A stretch of DNA of 60,000 bases from Polytrichum commune (Eukaryota; Streptophyta; Polytrichopsida; Polytrichales; Polytrichaceae), in assembly GCA_950295325.1 (NCBI GenBank), contig OX485807.1, positions 48,144,440 through 48,204,439 of the forward strand, written 5' to 3'. Position numbers and translations under genes: made by a program. A model generated the notes under the pieces. It was not told the origin of the DNA. It saw nothing but the letters and a program-made list of their open reading frames with translations, and ran no database searches. Positions 1-16,200 of the stretch are shown here, in pieces. Numbering within the stretch: position 1 is the first letter of the stretch; each line of letters begins with the position of its first letter.

Positions 1-1180
1 ACCAATATTGAGCTAGGGTTACCGTTGTTTCTTTCATCGTGAGAGTGATGAAGGCAAAATCCTTGCCTTTCTCCAATGTGGTGAGGGTAAGGAATTCAAG
101 TTGGTGACCTTCGTGATAGCTATCCTGGACAATGGTTTTGAGATATTATGAATGTCGGCTTCTCCATGCATGTTGGGGATTGTGGGCAAAGTTGTTTATG
201 CCAAATTGAGCACATTGTGACATGCGAGCAAACACATTAGGTTAGAATTGTGGTTACTTTGTGTGTAAGAGAAGTGGAGAAAGTTGCATGGCTCTTGCTA
301 GTGTGATGCTCTCAAGTTGAGCATTGAGGTGGGTCTCCATGTTGATATCCTCCTCCTCGACGTTGCAATGTTGGAGTTGTGCTTGCAGCATTGTGGCGAC
401 AAGATCTAATTGGCAATGTTTTGTTCAGGAGGAGGCCATGGATGGCCATGACTTGAGGGGGGGGGGGGGGGGGAGTTCTTGAGAATTGTACTGAGATTGA
501 TAGATTGAGTGGAGAGTGAGCCATGTTTGAGTGGATGTGGTTAGGTGTGGCTCCATGAACGAATACCAAAAATACATGTATTAAAAAGAGATTGGACTAT
601 GTGCAAAAAAAAACAATGATAACCATTTTAAGTTCAATGTTCAACTTAATTGAGGGGCATATATGATGATTTATTAAGCACAAAAATTCATCATTTTGAT
701 AATGAACAATATATTCATATGAACTATAATAAAATTGAGAAAAATATTGATGGCTTCAATTTAGATTTGTTAATCATCTTGTACTAATCATCTCATACTA
801 TTTGTCTCTTCCATATCCTAGGAGAAGTGGGTTAGTCAAAGAAAAAAAAAGATTGTGCAAGGTCAATCTACTTTAATCTCTTCCTTATGAAGATTAAATT
901 TTTGATAAGTTAGACGTATGTTAGAACTTGAAGTTTCACACATGTCCTCTCTTACATCTAGCATGATAAAAATAATAAGTTAAAAATGCACGGATTCAAT
1001 TCCTAAAAAATGACACTGATTGTACTAAAATTTTTGTCTCCAAATTTTTGGGAAATTGATCAAGCTATGTTGTAAACATGGATTAGTGTGAAGTATTATT
1101 TTGATTTTTCAATCAATTAACCTAGTAGTGGTGGTAAATAATGAGCCTGAGCCCTGGAGCATCTTGGAGCTGGATGTAGT
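1..1180. other. Intergenic: possible old coding relict and a poly-G run
   Basis: From about 400 down to 250 the - strand reads as a short charged, Gln-rich open stretch (QAQLQHCN, then EEEDINMETHLNAQLES), broken further on. It could be relict transposon coding sequence but no domain is recognised. A poly-G tract of about 17 bases sits at 457-473. From 570 to 1180 I see only AT-rich unique-looking DNA. Confidence 0.3.
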
Positions 1181-1281
1181 ATGGCAACCATCATACACAA
1201 GGGCTATTTACAACATTCCCTCTTGACACAATTCCCTCTTGTGTGTGGGAAAAACGTAAGAATTCCCTTCAAAAGTGGGAA

Positions 1282-5282
<4,001 letters not shown>

Positions 5283-8200
5283 GTCATCCTTAAAAATATT
5301 TGGTTCAAAACTCCGAGTGAGTTGGTTAAAAGGTGTGTCTGGGAGCTTATGCATGAAGTGACCCCAATTTAAGCTTGGTTATAATGAACCATATTCATGG
5401 CTTGTTGAACCAAGCTAGTTTTGCCGAGTTTAGGCTGAGCTGGGGCTCAGTGTGGTGGGGTTCCACAGGTCACACCCTATTTTAGATCGTGAGGTCTATC
5501 AAAAGTTTTCTGGATTGACAGAGGTCCAAGGGGTTTCACCCATGTTACAAAAATAGGTTCCAATACAAGAAGCTCTTATGAGCTCTTAATAAGCAAAGTC
5601 CTTCAGAGACGTACTAAACTCCTTGTTTGGCCCTCTTTGAAGGACTTTGCAGATAACTCTAATGAAGCTTCACATATGGAGTGGTCGTTGTTTCCTTTTG
5701 AGTGCTGGCCTTAAAATCTATTGTATAGTTCCATTGGTTCCTATGAGGTGCAAATTATGTCTCTATAGGTTAGCATCTGCATTGCCTGATACAAGATTTT
5801 GCAGTAGAAGGGGGAAGACAACACTGAAGTTTTGTAATCAAGTTCCTGGTTAATCAGACAGGATCAAATCAGTGAAGTCACCTGTCAGGACATCCTTAAT
5901 TTGTAGCTAACAAGTAATTTATATATGTATTTTATTGGTGGCAAATTGTATTGGGGACCATATTGCTCTTTTGAAGAGACCAGATCAAGCAAATGGACTG
6001 CATAGCTGGAGGGCTTTGTGTAAGGTTATGTGGGCCTTATGTGGTCAATCTTTCTTGATCGGACACCTATGTTTGAGTGATATATGGCAAGGCTTATAGT
6101 TATGAACAGACACCTTATTGTTATGAGGAGATTGAACTCTGCTTGAATTTTGTTAAACTGTATTAGGTTCATTATTCAACACAATTGTGAGGGTCTATGT
6201 GGTCACTTAAAGAAAACAATAATGTCCACTTTAACTCTTATAACTTTTGTGGCTCAACTTCAATTCTGAAATTTGTCAAAACAGTCTTCGTGATTTGAAA
6301 CTGCTAACTCCATGAGACAATTCCTAATTTGACATTCCCAATGAAGTTGGAAGTGTGCAGACTAGGGCCACATACCTTCGATTGCATTGTCTTTTGACAA
6401 GATGTTCTGCTAAATCTCAAATTGAGTATTTCATAGCAAATCTTGTTTAGTAGAAGGCTGGTGACAACAGTATTATTCTTGTCTTGAACAAATTAATTGT
6501 GTGTAGTTCTCAATTCACAAATTGTGTATACTTACCAACCATACCCGTCATCCCTCCTCAACACAATCACCCTGACAAATACTGATTGTGGCCATTGTTG
6601 TGTACATCTGTAATAACACACATAATATCACCGTTCAGAAACTGCAAGTGCACATCATACATTTGGAAACAATAAGGCAAATCAATTACCTAAAAGAGGC
6701 TCTTAAAGAGACATTATCACTCACATTTCATTCATCTCATTGGGCACATGATCCCCTATTGGCTGGCCAACATCCCTACACAATGGTTCAATATGCAACT
6801 TATAATGCTGTATATTGAAAATGAACACCTAAGCTATATAATGTCTTGTGCTACAAACACATATATGTAGCAAATTGGCTACACAACCTTGAAATCCACT
6901 TAGAATGGTTTGACCTCTTTTGGAGCCCCAAATATACATTGGATTCTCAAATATCCAAACACCTAACTTTTGCCATAGACAATACATGGGTAATCTTTGT
7001 ACACAAAAAATCATTATTCCACCATCTCCCCTACATGTAATCTTTGCCGCCTTAACCGAAATGATTATTGTCTCGAACTTCTCTTGCGTTTTACCAATAA
7101 GAATTGATCGTCACACAAAGACGTCCATGCCATCGCCAAAACAATACTTGCTTGGCCATCCCACTGCTCATCACTTTACATTAATTAATGCAAGCATACA
7201 AGAAAACAAGCACCTAGAAAATAAACTTCCCTCATGGCTCATTGTGTGTTTATGTTATCTCCCTAAATGTGAATACATCAAAAGGAAAGACCCCCATGGG
7301 CGTCCCCTCCTTCTCTTCCTCCCCTCAACTCACCGTCCAATTCATTGATTTCACATAATGAAATGACAAACTTTCAACTATGGCCATCGCTCAAAAACAT
7401 CCCAAACACGATATACTAATTCTATGACTCGACAAATTAGGGTGGATGCTCTTCTACCCTTGGTCATGACAGTCGGGTTATGGGGCACTATCCATAATTC
7501 TTCCAACACCAAGCTTCTTCATATCCCTCTCTTTATAATTAAACCATGATGGAATCTATTTCACTCAACGCCATAAAATCCTCACATATATTGTTCTCAA
7601 CAAAAGAAGACTTGAGAAACATCAAGCTCATGTCCCCTTGGATTAGTATTATTCACATCCTATTGGCTATTATAGGGCCCACCTACTAACATATAGGCAT
7701 TACACCAACCCCTCTTTTACACCAACCCCTATGGAAATAAAATGGGACTAGTCATCTTCACATCCACTTAGAGCCCATTAATCTTCCAAAATTTTGAATT
7801 TTTTTTCAAATTTTTTTTATTACATACAATTCTTCGTAGCGTTGATGCTAGGATGAGTTCATCACTCACCATTTGTTGCCCATGTGTGTGTGAGTGTATG
7901 TGAATGAAGAATCCTTTGAAGTGAATACCACTAATATTGGCATAAGCATAGATGCCATAACATCACTCAGTAGCAAGCCGTTGCACCATGGGGTTAGAAA
8001 TTTTGTGAGCATAATGCCATTTTTATGTTGGGACACCCTTACAAAACAAAAAATGTTGAGCTTGAATATTGTTCAATTTGCTCCACTTAACCGACAACTT
8101 GCCATTACCCAAACTTGCAAGTTATAAACAAGAAATAATTAGAATGGGAATCAAGGTTGGCATAATAGTCCCAAGGTCCCATGTGTAGCAGCCAACTTGC

Positions 8201-8938
8201 TGATTAGGCTTAGCAATGTTATTTTGCATTTGATTTGGAGAACTAGCTTGGTATGGAGAACATTTGTTGACCCAACCCGATCCTCCACATAATATAGGGT
8301 AGAAATCATATGCCTCTTTTTGTATTATTTCTTTGTAAAATATCCAACGTTAAGAGGTACTGCACATATGTAAAGCATCAAACAACTAGAAGACCTCCAC
8401 ATCCCACTGCCAATCATTGAGGAATCAATGAAAGAAAAATTCATGAAATTCTCATTAACTACCTCACATACCTTGCCTAAATGAATGGAAGCTTGATGAC
8501 AAACAAGTGTTGAGGCTACTTTAGTAGTATCATAATTCATTGAAATAAACCAAAAACACTATGTAAGAAAATAGAATCATTTAATATCAAAACACTTTTG
8601 AGTCTGAGATATAGTTATAAAAGAAATAAAGCACACTTCTAACTACATATATTTTGCATTTGAAATATATGTACATCGCAACCATGCTTTTGGATGGTCA
8701 ATGATTTGTTGTACTCATGTACGTTGAAGTTGAAAATGTTGGGAATCCTCATAGTTCACAATCTCTTTTTGGAGGTTATTTGACCCTGACAATAGCATCA
8801 AAGACTCCAAAGCAATCTAGTGAGAAAAAGTTGGATGAATCAAGCACAAATGTATAGGGGTAAGTTTATATTGGTTTTCTTGCATGAGTCATGATATCTA
8901 AATCTTTCAGTTCCAAGAGAGGAAAACTTGTTTATTCC
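5283..8938. other. Nudix 3' region and intergenic DNA, nothing recognised
   Basis: The first few hundred bases must hold the Nudix 3' UTR, but no convincing polyadenylation signal stands out. Beyond about 5.9 kb the DNA is AT-rich. Short open frames here (for example around 6.6-7.35 kb) show no domains and no coding character. No paired repeats were found in this stretch. Confidence 0.5.
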
Positions 8939-9118
8939 AACCATCCATTGCAACTCATGACATGAAAATGCATAACTAGACAAGTTTGATTATCAACTAG
9001 AGGTTCTTGATAGTGGTTTTCAAACAACTAATAACCAAAATCTCCATTGACAACAAAGATGAATTACTTATGTATTTTCTTGCCATGAGTTGTAACAGAC
9101 AAGTTGCAACGGATGGTT
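8939..9118. mobile_element. Small element with 17-bp inverted ends
   Basis: AACCATCCATTGCAACT (8939-8955) is mirrored by AGTTGCAACGGATGGTT (9102-9118) with one mismatch. The 180-bp size fits a MITE. No target-site duplication is visible, so family and boundaries are uncertain. Confidence 0.5.
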
Positions 9119-9239
9119 ACAGTAATGCACATAATTTTTTATAGTGATCATATAAAGTTTTCCATAACATTGGGGTCCCTCTCTTGATGAGGTTGTAGTT
9201 GATACACAACTTATAAGAAGAGGGAATCATTGTATATAG

Positions 9240-9426
9240 GCATACCCCTCATTCATCCGACATACAACCCGAAACACCATGCATCTTGGAGGTTAGGTTT
9301 TAAATTGATATGACACCAAAATTACCTTTAAAGACCCTGAATTAGTCTATTCGAGGTCATTTGAAATGAATTGGCAACAAACCTATAGGGGGTCAAATTT
9401 TTATGTTGGATGGATGAGAGGCATGC
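9240..9426. mobile_element. MITE-like element with 25-bp inverted ends
   Basis: The left end (9240-9264, GCATACCCCTCATTCATCCG...) and right end (9402-9426, reverse complement GCATGCCTCTCATCCATCCA...) match with a few differences. The same termini recur as fragments near 16968-16996, 23848-23870 and 32830-32857. The core (GAGGTxATTTGAAATGAATT followed by ACAAACCTATAGGGGG) has relatives near 24117-24190, 32740-32815 and 38215-38280. This is therefore a dispersed family that is mostly fragmented here. Confidence 0.6.
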
Positions 9427-9770
9427 TTATAATGTTGAGGCATTCATAGCCGACGAGATTCATTTAACCGCTCACTAGGGTCATGTAATGCTGACATGGA
9501 TGAGATCTATATAATTTTAGGCGAACAAATTTAAAGTTTATGTAGCAATGGATTGGGATTGATCTCGATCTCCCTCAAAAGAGTAACTTTGACAATTGTT
9601 GTAGCCAAGGAGTAGCATTTAGATGAGCAGTTATGGCCTAACCTGTAGATTACCTCAATGTCTGAATGTAAGGTAGATAAGTCTTAAGTGGCACATTTTC
9701 TTCATTAGACCCTATATTTGATTGCAATGTGGTTCAATGAGGATAAAAGATAAAACATCATAAAGACAAT

Positions 9771-10447
9771 TTTTAAAAGAGATTGGACTACGTCTTCCAA
9801 TTTTACATAGACTATTCTCCACTCAATAGTGAACACAATTGGGAGGACCTATGTATTTAGTTTAGAAATCAACAAACATGCACTTTCAATAACCATAACT
9901 AAATTAAGATAATTATGATTTTCAATCCCTTCTTTTCATGTCTTTCATCATAGATTTGTTGATGCAATGCAAATTTTGTTGTGTAAATCTAATCGGCATA
10001 AGTTGGAGAAGATGAAAAACAATCCAAATAATGGCCACATGTACCTTAAACGTGGTTAAAGCTACACTCCATTTCTTCATAGCCATCCTCCAAAGAACAT
10101 ACATACATGGTAGGCCTCCACATGTCCCACATGTCCCACATGTAAAAATGGGATAAATGTCAGTCTCGTATAAGGTATGTGGGTTTTATTTGGTTAGTTT
10201 TTCATGTTCTCCAACTTCTACCAATTAGATTTACACAACTAAAATTGTGTTACGTTAGCAAATCTGCAATGAATCGTCAACAAAAAAAAGGTTGAAAATC
10301 GGACTTTCCTTGATTTAGTTATGATTATTGGAAGTGCATGTTTACTGATTTCCTAACTCAATATGTAAGGTCCTCTGAGTTGTGTTGACTATTTAGTGTG
10401 GAGTAGTTAATAAAACTCAAAGACGTAGTCTAACCTCTTTTAAATAT
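9771..10447. repeat. Long inverted repeat with arms of about 277 bp
   Basis: The left arm (9771-10048) is the reverse complement of the right arm (10172-10447) at roughly 80 percent identity by eye, with a 123-bp spacer. Landmarks are GACTACGTCTT against AAGACGTAGTC, and TGTGTAAATCTAATCGGCAT against its mirrored form. A third copy, in the right-arm orientation, is at 44651-45000, so the arms are two copies of one dispersed repeat in head-to-head arrangement. No coding sequence was found. Confidence 0.8.
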
Positions 10448-10543
10448 GTTTTTATGGTGTTTGTTCTTGATCCTCACCCACCATACACCAATCAAATAAA
10501 GGTGTCCAATTAAGAAAAGTGACCGAAGAACGCCCACATACCT

Positions 10544-11520
10544 TATAGGTGAATGCAAGGTATCAATAAACAACATCAACAATGGCATCAAAGAACCATA
10601 TGTGAGTGTCAAAACTGTAATACTAGTCAAATATTTTATTATTGGTTTGTATATCATGGTGTGAGAATCTTTGTATACCTACATGTACCATATTGATACA
10701 AAGGGGAACTTGGCTATTTGTGAAGGGTTTTTGCATGGACTACGGACCCGAATGGTATAGAAAATAAAATACCCTTAAATACCCATACTCAAACAACAAC
10801 AAAAATGTGAAATCCTCATCATAGATACCAAATGATATTGAAAAGATGATATAAGGCCAAGTTTGGTACGAACCAATGTTGCTTTGATATATAAGTGAAT
10901 GTAGGGTATCATTAATCAACATCAATAATGGCATCCAAGAACCTACCCATAGGAATCAAAGTTGTAATTACACACCAATTATCCCATTTAGTGAGGGTTG
11001 GCTAATAGTGTGTGTGGAAAATTAACGAAGGTGATACTAAATTCTCTAAGCTATGTAATTAGTGCCACTCGAAGATCTAGGGTTTCAGGAGCCTAAAGTA
11101 TGGCAAGTCAGCATGAAAAGTATGGTAAATGAGCATGTATTCATGAATTTAATACCACAGAGTAAAAATTCCAACCCTCGCTAATTTTGATATTTTGCAA
11201 AATAGTGTGTGTTTTGGGAATTTTTACCACACGCACTAATTGGGATAAAATCAATGTAGTCAAATATCGATGTTTGTTGAGTATGTCAAGGTGAGAGAAT
11301 CTTTGTATTCCCGAGTTTCTATTTGGGTCAACACCATTCTAAACCATATTGACACTAAGGTGATTTTGCCTAGGTATGTAGGTTTTTACATGTATTGAAA
11401 ACAAAAATACCGTCAAACACCTATACCTAATGGTGTAAAAAATATGTGAAACCCTCAGTCTAAATACGTGAACAATATCAAGAAAAGAAATAAAAAGAAA
11501 AAACCAATGCAAAGCCAACA
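10544..11520. repeat. Two direct copies of a 340-bp repeat, the second split by a MITE
   Basis: Copy 1 is about 10544-10883. Copy 2 is 10889-10970 plus 11257-11520, interrupted by the family-2 element at 10971-11256. Shared landmarks are AACAACATCAACAATGGCAT, the GTGAGAATCTTTGTAT-like stretch, CCATATTGA and the ATACCxxxAAAxACCxATAC stretch. Copy 1 serves as an empty-site reference for the insertion in copy 2. Confidence 0.75.
10971..11256. mobile_element. TA-flanked MITE, family 2 type, inserted in a repeat
   Basis: Ends are CACACCAATTATCCCATTTA and, reading inward from the right, CATTGATTTTATCCCAATTA. TA lies on both sides (10969-10970 and 11257-11258). The paralogous repeat copy at 10544-10883 lacks the element. 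A TA duplication and short inverted ends fit the Tc1/mariner/pogo superfamily. Confidence 0.75.
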
Positions 11521-11523
11521 CTA

Positions 11524-11902
11524 CACTGATTATCCCAATTCGTGTGCGTTATTATTCATAGTTATGCAGTGCTATAATCATATACTAAAAATGTAATATT
11601 TTACCAAGCAAAGTCATTTACGCTATTTTATTTTTATTTTTATTTTGAGACAGAAGGCCGACAAGCCAACGCCAAAGCACAAGAGGCAGTTAACCACAGG
11701 AGGCAAGTTTTCCGTCAAGTAGAGAGGAGATTTCACAGCCAGGATTCGAACCGCCAACCTCTTCCTTGAGATTTGGGCATCTCTCCACCATCATCCAGTA
11801 GTTTAAGGTCATCTCTAACCAGTCATTTACGTTATATAATGTCCGAACAACCTATTGAACTTTCGTTAGGAAAAATTGAACTCTCGAGTAAGATGCTATT
11901 GC
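11524..11902. mobile_element. Family-2 MITE, interrupted by a SINE and lacking its right end
   Basis: The left end CACTGATTATCCCAATTCGT follows TA at 11522-11523. Internal sequence matches the reverse complement of the full copy at 59696-59912 (CCAAGCAAAGTCATTTA, then GTCCGAA...GAACTxTCG stretches). The SINE at 11627-11820 splits it. The match stops near 11902 and the right terminus is missing. Confidence 0.7.
11627..11820 (-). mobile_element. tRNA-derived SINE with 15-bp target duplication
   Basis: Reading the - strand there is a B box GGTTCGAATCC (from 11753 down to 11743), a probable A-box region GATGGTGGAGAG about 40 bp upstream, and a 3' tail of AAAAT repeats (11627-11652). It is flanked by AGTCATTTACGCTAT (11612-11626) and AGTCATTTACGTTAT (11821-11835), a 15-bp duplication with one mismatch. 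The duplicated bases belong to the host family-2 MITE. The transcript would be made by RNA polymerase III and moved by a LINE reverse transcriptase. Confidence 0.85.
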
Positions 11903-12433
11903 TACTAGGTCGCTAAAGTTACCACCTTAAGTCACGTTCAAACTCCAACTCTCTCGTGACGACCTTTCTCTATGGAGGGAGGCGGCCGCAAAACTTGGCA
12001 ATCACAAGAGCAACATGATGCTTCTTTAAATTATCTTTTCAAGCAATTGACCGGGTTAGTAAAGGCCAATCCGTGCAAACATGGAGGGTCCTTATACTGT
12101 GGTGGACTAATTCGTAAGAGGTCGGCCATTGTCATCGTGTAGTGTAAATACCGTATTCATTGACTCGAACCAACGGAGTTTTAAAAACTTTTGGATGTCA
12201 AAGTGACGTTCACCAAAGACGAAGTTCACAAAGTTGCTTTTTCCTCACGTTCTTAGGGAGGGTGCCGTTTTTTAGACCCCGGAGATTTGGCTATGGCTAG
12301 ATGTCTTGGTCTTTGCTCTTAAAAAAGATCCTCGTAACGGGTCCCCACCAATTTCTTGTCGAGGTAATTGGAGTCTAGCATAAACTTGCACTCTATAGGT
12401 TGGTGGTTAGTTCATCCCAATTGAGGTTCGCCG
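11903..12433. other. Intergenic, nothing recognised
   Basis: This stretch is slightly richer in GC than its flanks. It has no conserved reading frame or paired repeat that I can see. Confidence 0.4.
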
Positions 12434-13210
12434 CACCATTTATGGTATTTAGTGTCAAACACACTGTTGGCAAACAATATGAACGAGTTGTCTGGAGGAT
12501 TCAAAGTGTCGCGTCTGCTAATTGTCAACATGTTACTATTCATCAACATAAGTGATTTTTTGAAGTATCACTATGTTCGTTAATTTGAGACTTTCTCTTG
12601 TCTCAAATTAATATATGGACCACAACAACATGGTCTAATGTTTGGGTCATCCTACCTAAACCATCTTGATATGAGTTCTTAATTGGGTTCTTGATATGAA
12701 CACCCGCTTCAAAGTATTTGCATCTTACAACATTCTCCAATATCTATGTGATTTTATCCATGTTCTTATATTTGTAACTGTCTCAAAATGCCGAAAAAGT
12801 CCCAAATTAACGAATATAGTGATAAGTGAAAATTTTGTTTACAATTTGACATTTCGTGTAGCACATTGGTTTACTTGAATTGATATTTTTATGTTCTAGT
12901 ATGTAAAGGGAAGATATCATTGGGCAAGTGTCATGTGTTTACATTGTAGTATGCAAGAAGATAATATTCTTGAGCATATTAATGCTAAGTGTCATATGTG
13001 TACAGTTTTAGTCAACTTGTAGATCATTATCTCACATAGGCATACACCTCATATTACTCATGGCAAGATATTAGTAAGCGCACTTGAACGCCAAGTGTCA
13101 TGAGGTGACACTAATGATAAAGTTATCGATAGTTAGTTTAACCTAGCATATACATGAAAATAGGGTAAGTGACATGATTATGCATGTGATACTAAATACC
13201 ATGAATGGTG
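12434..13210. mobile_element. Family-1 TA-target element, copy A (777 bp)
   Basis: Ends are CACCATTTATGGTATTTAGT and, from the right, CACCATTCATGGTATTTAGT. TA follows the right end (13211-13212); the left flank has no TA. Internal blocks match copies at 25104 and 56938: AAAGTGTCxxGTCTxxTxATTG near the left, GAGCATATTAATG mid-element, TCAACTTGTAGA, and the GTGTCATGAGGTGACACTAA stretch near the right. No transposase frame is present, so it is non-autonomous. Confidence 0.85.
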
Positions 13211-13212
13211 TA

Positions 13213-16200
13213 AACTACTTTGAGGTCTTTGATGCCAAATATAAAATTGAATAAGCTAAAGAAGATTGTAATTACGTTGTATAGTATATAGTGGACTACA
13301 TTTTCAACGTAGGTAAGATCGGTGGGGCCCAACACAAAGAGCAAGACATCAACAAATGGCTTGGGATATGGAAGGGACCGGAGACTCTTTCCTTGGTCCA
13401 CCTTATCATAGGAGTGTGAGCTTGATTGGGTGATTCTAATTGTGCAATTTATTCCCAATGTTGGGTTTTGGGCCATAGACATGGCCCCATTGGATGGCTT
13501 GTGGTCCCCCCTCCCCGACATACTATAGGCCAACTTTGGCAAGTCAATTGGGGCATGTGGGACGGCTAGGGATTGGAGGACAAACCCAAATGTGTACGAG
13601 TTCTAAGAAATTTTACCAAATACAAGAGTTGAATATATCTTGGTAAGATTTAATCCTTAAAAGTTGGACGAAAGTAATACATTTTCATAATATAACATGT
13701 CATAAAATAATAGAGAAAAATCTAGATAATCAACTTGGGTCACTGGAAGAAATATGCAAATCTACCAATGTAATAAATCTATAGATTTCTCAATGACATA
13801 TGACAATATTGCATTGACGCAAGACCATTACCCGGGACTTGTACTGCTTGAAATCGTTGTAGGTCAACCCATAGTACATGTAATTTCATTACAATTCCTT
13901 TTTAATTCCAAGAAGATTTCAAAGGATCTTGCATTATTGTTCCCAATTTAGGTTGGATGCAAGGAAGGTTTCTAATAAGCAAGGCTAGCAATTCTTGCTA
14001 AGGGGGCCCAGAGGAAGAGGCCACTCATTCAAGAATTTCAAAATACATACAATAAAAGATTTGATCCCATTAGTCCACGTGATGGAGAACTCAAAATTTA
14101 GCTTCACCCATCATAGATACCCATCAATGAATACATAAGCATATCAAAAGTATTCCCATTTATACAATATATTTCTTATCACATGTGATATAACAACACT
14201 CAACATAGTCAGGGTCTTCCTATGCCACCATGCTAAAACTATAAAGTAAAGTGTAAAAATTTACAAGATGTTGTGATTATATTCCTAGGATTCTGTGGTC
14301 CACCCAATTGAAGGCATGTGCATACTAATGTTATATACTCTTGCTTTTTACGGAGAATGCACTCTTGAGTACAGTCTTATATGTGAAGCCTTGAGAAAGT
14401 CAAACTCATGTTTGCTTCCATAAATGGCCTTCCTTTCATGTTATCTAAAATGTTGTCCTTGTGAACTATGTATTCTTCTAGCTAAGACAACTTCCGCATG
14501 TGCTTGTAGACACTTTATCTCTATAATTAGCATTTGGTGTATATGGCCCTTGTTAGCCCTTCTTATTTAATTTTTGAAATGTAGGATATTTGGCTACATG
14601 ATGAGTTTAGAAGAAGCCAAGGTTGTAATCTTGGATCTTTTGGGTGGCTATAATAAGATGAATTGAAGGGAGTATTTGACAAATGCACATCATCTATGTG
14701 TCAATTTGGGTGGCAACTTCTAATTGTACATGGAAGAAATCCAAGGTTATGTGTATGCCTTGATAAGGTGAACAATAACCCACATACAAAATAGTCAATG
14801 AACTAATGGCCCCAGATTCATATTCACAATTTAAATGTGGTCACACACACCACAAACTAACGGGGAAGTTGGCTACGTGTTGAAATTGAACAAGCCCACT
14901 AGAATTGGCTAGTAACAACAAAAGTGCATTAGCCCCTTCATTGCACCCAAATTGCACACATATAAGATGATCAACACTAAAACATTATACACTTGAAGTA
15001 CCCAAAACATTTCTACACCCAAAAAGATTGGACCAACCCACTTAACAAGAAAATACACCCACAATGAACATCATTGCCTAAAAAAACCATCCATACAATC
15101 ATACATACAAGTATAGATAGGTAGGGAGGGAGGTTGGCCTTTGCATTAACAAAATTGCATCAAAATGCCTAGTTGTGATTACAAGATATGATGCTACTAG
15201 TAGGTATCAATATCTCCTACAATTCAAAACTCAACTTTCAATTTCATGCCATAAAAATCCCACTCCTCATCCATGAATCAAAAACCTCATCATAAGGGAA
15301 ATCGACAGGGTTGAATTGCCTTTGGAAATACATATGCACTACAAGCCCCAAATGAGAATCTTTGCAATCGACCCTTAAGCACCACTAGTGCACTCCACTC
15401 CAAAACTTGAAATTTGCTACTCAAAATTCTTAAAGTCTACTACAATCAAAATGTTGCGCCATTAATTAGCATTATGTGAACTAAGAGATTACAAGGTGGT
15501 GACCAAAGGGTTGGAGAATGGAGAAAGCGGCGACACCGCTCACCCCACTCAACTAAACCATATGCAATATGAGCCCTAGGATGGAAGGATGGGCACCATC
15601 CACAACTCAATGAAGCTCACTCACTACTCTCAATATTGGAGCTTAGTGGCAAGTCCCGATTTTTAGGTGACTTCAGTACACCCATATGAAGTTGGCACCA
15701 CTTCTTACCCTCAAAAAGTGGAGATGGCACATTAAAAGGCAAAAATCTTTTTCTTTTTTTTTAAAGATGTCTATAAATGAATTCACTTCACCATAACAAA
15801 TTGCGTACTAGTGGCTCGGGGGAGGGGGGGCAGTGTGTTAAAAAGTTAAGGATACAGGTGCGAACAACCACTATTTTATAGGGGGGTATTACTTTCAATT
15901 CTCTTCCTTTTTTTCACATGCTATCATTATATAATTTTCTACTTTGGGTTAATAGAAAAATGGCTTGCATTACTTATAATTCCAAATTACCTATTATTCC
16001 ATACCCTATAGTACTTTAAAGATGTCCAGTGCCATTTTTGATACCCTATATTACTCTTAAGTCCATTTATAATTTTTTGTCCCCATGTTTTTAAAATACC
16101 CTATCATTTGTTCGCATGTATATTGCTACTCCAACCAATGACTACCCCCCCCCCCCAAGACTAGGGGCCGAAAAGATATTGGCTTGGCCCTCATTGATTA

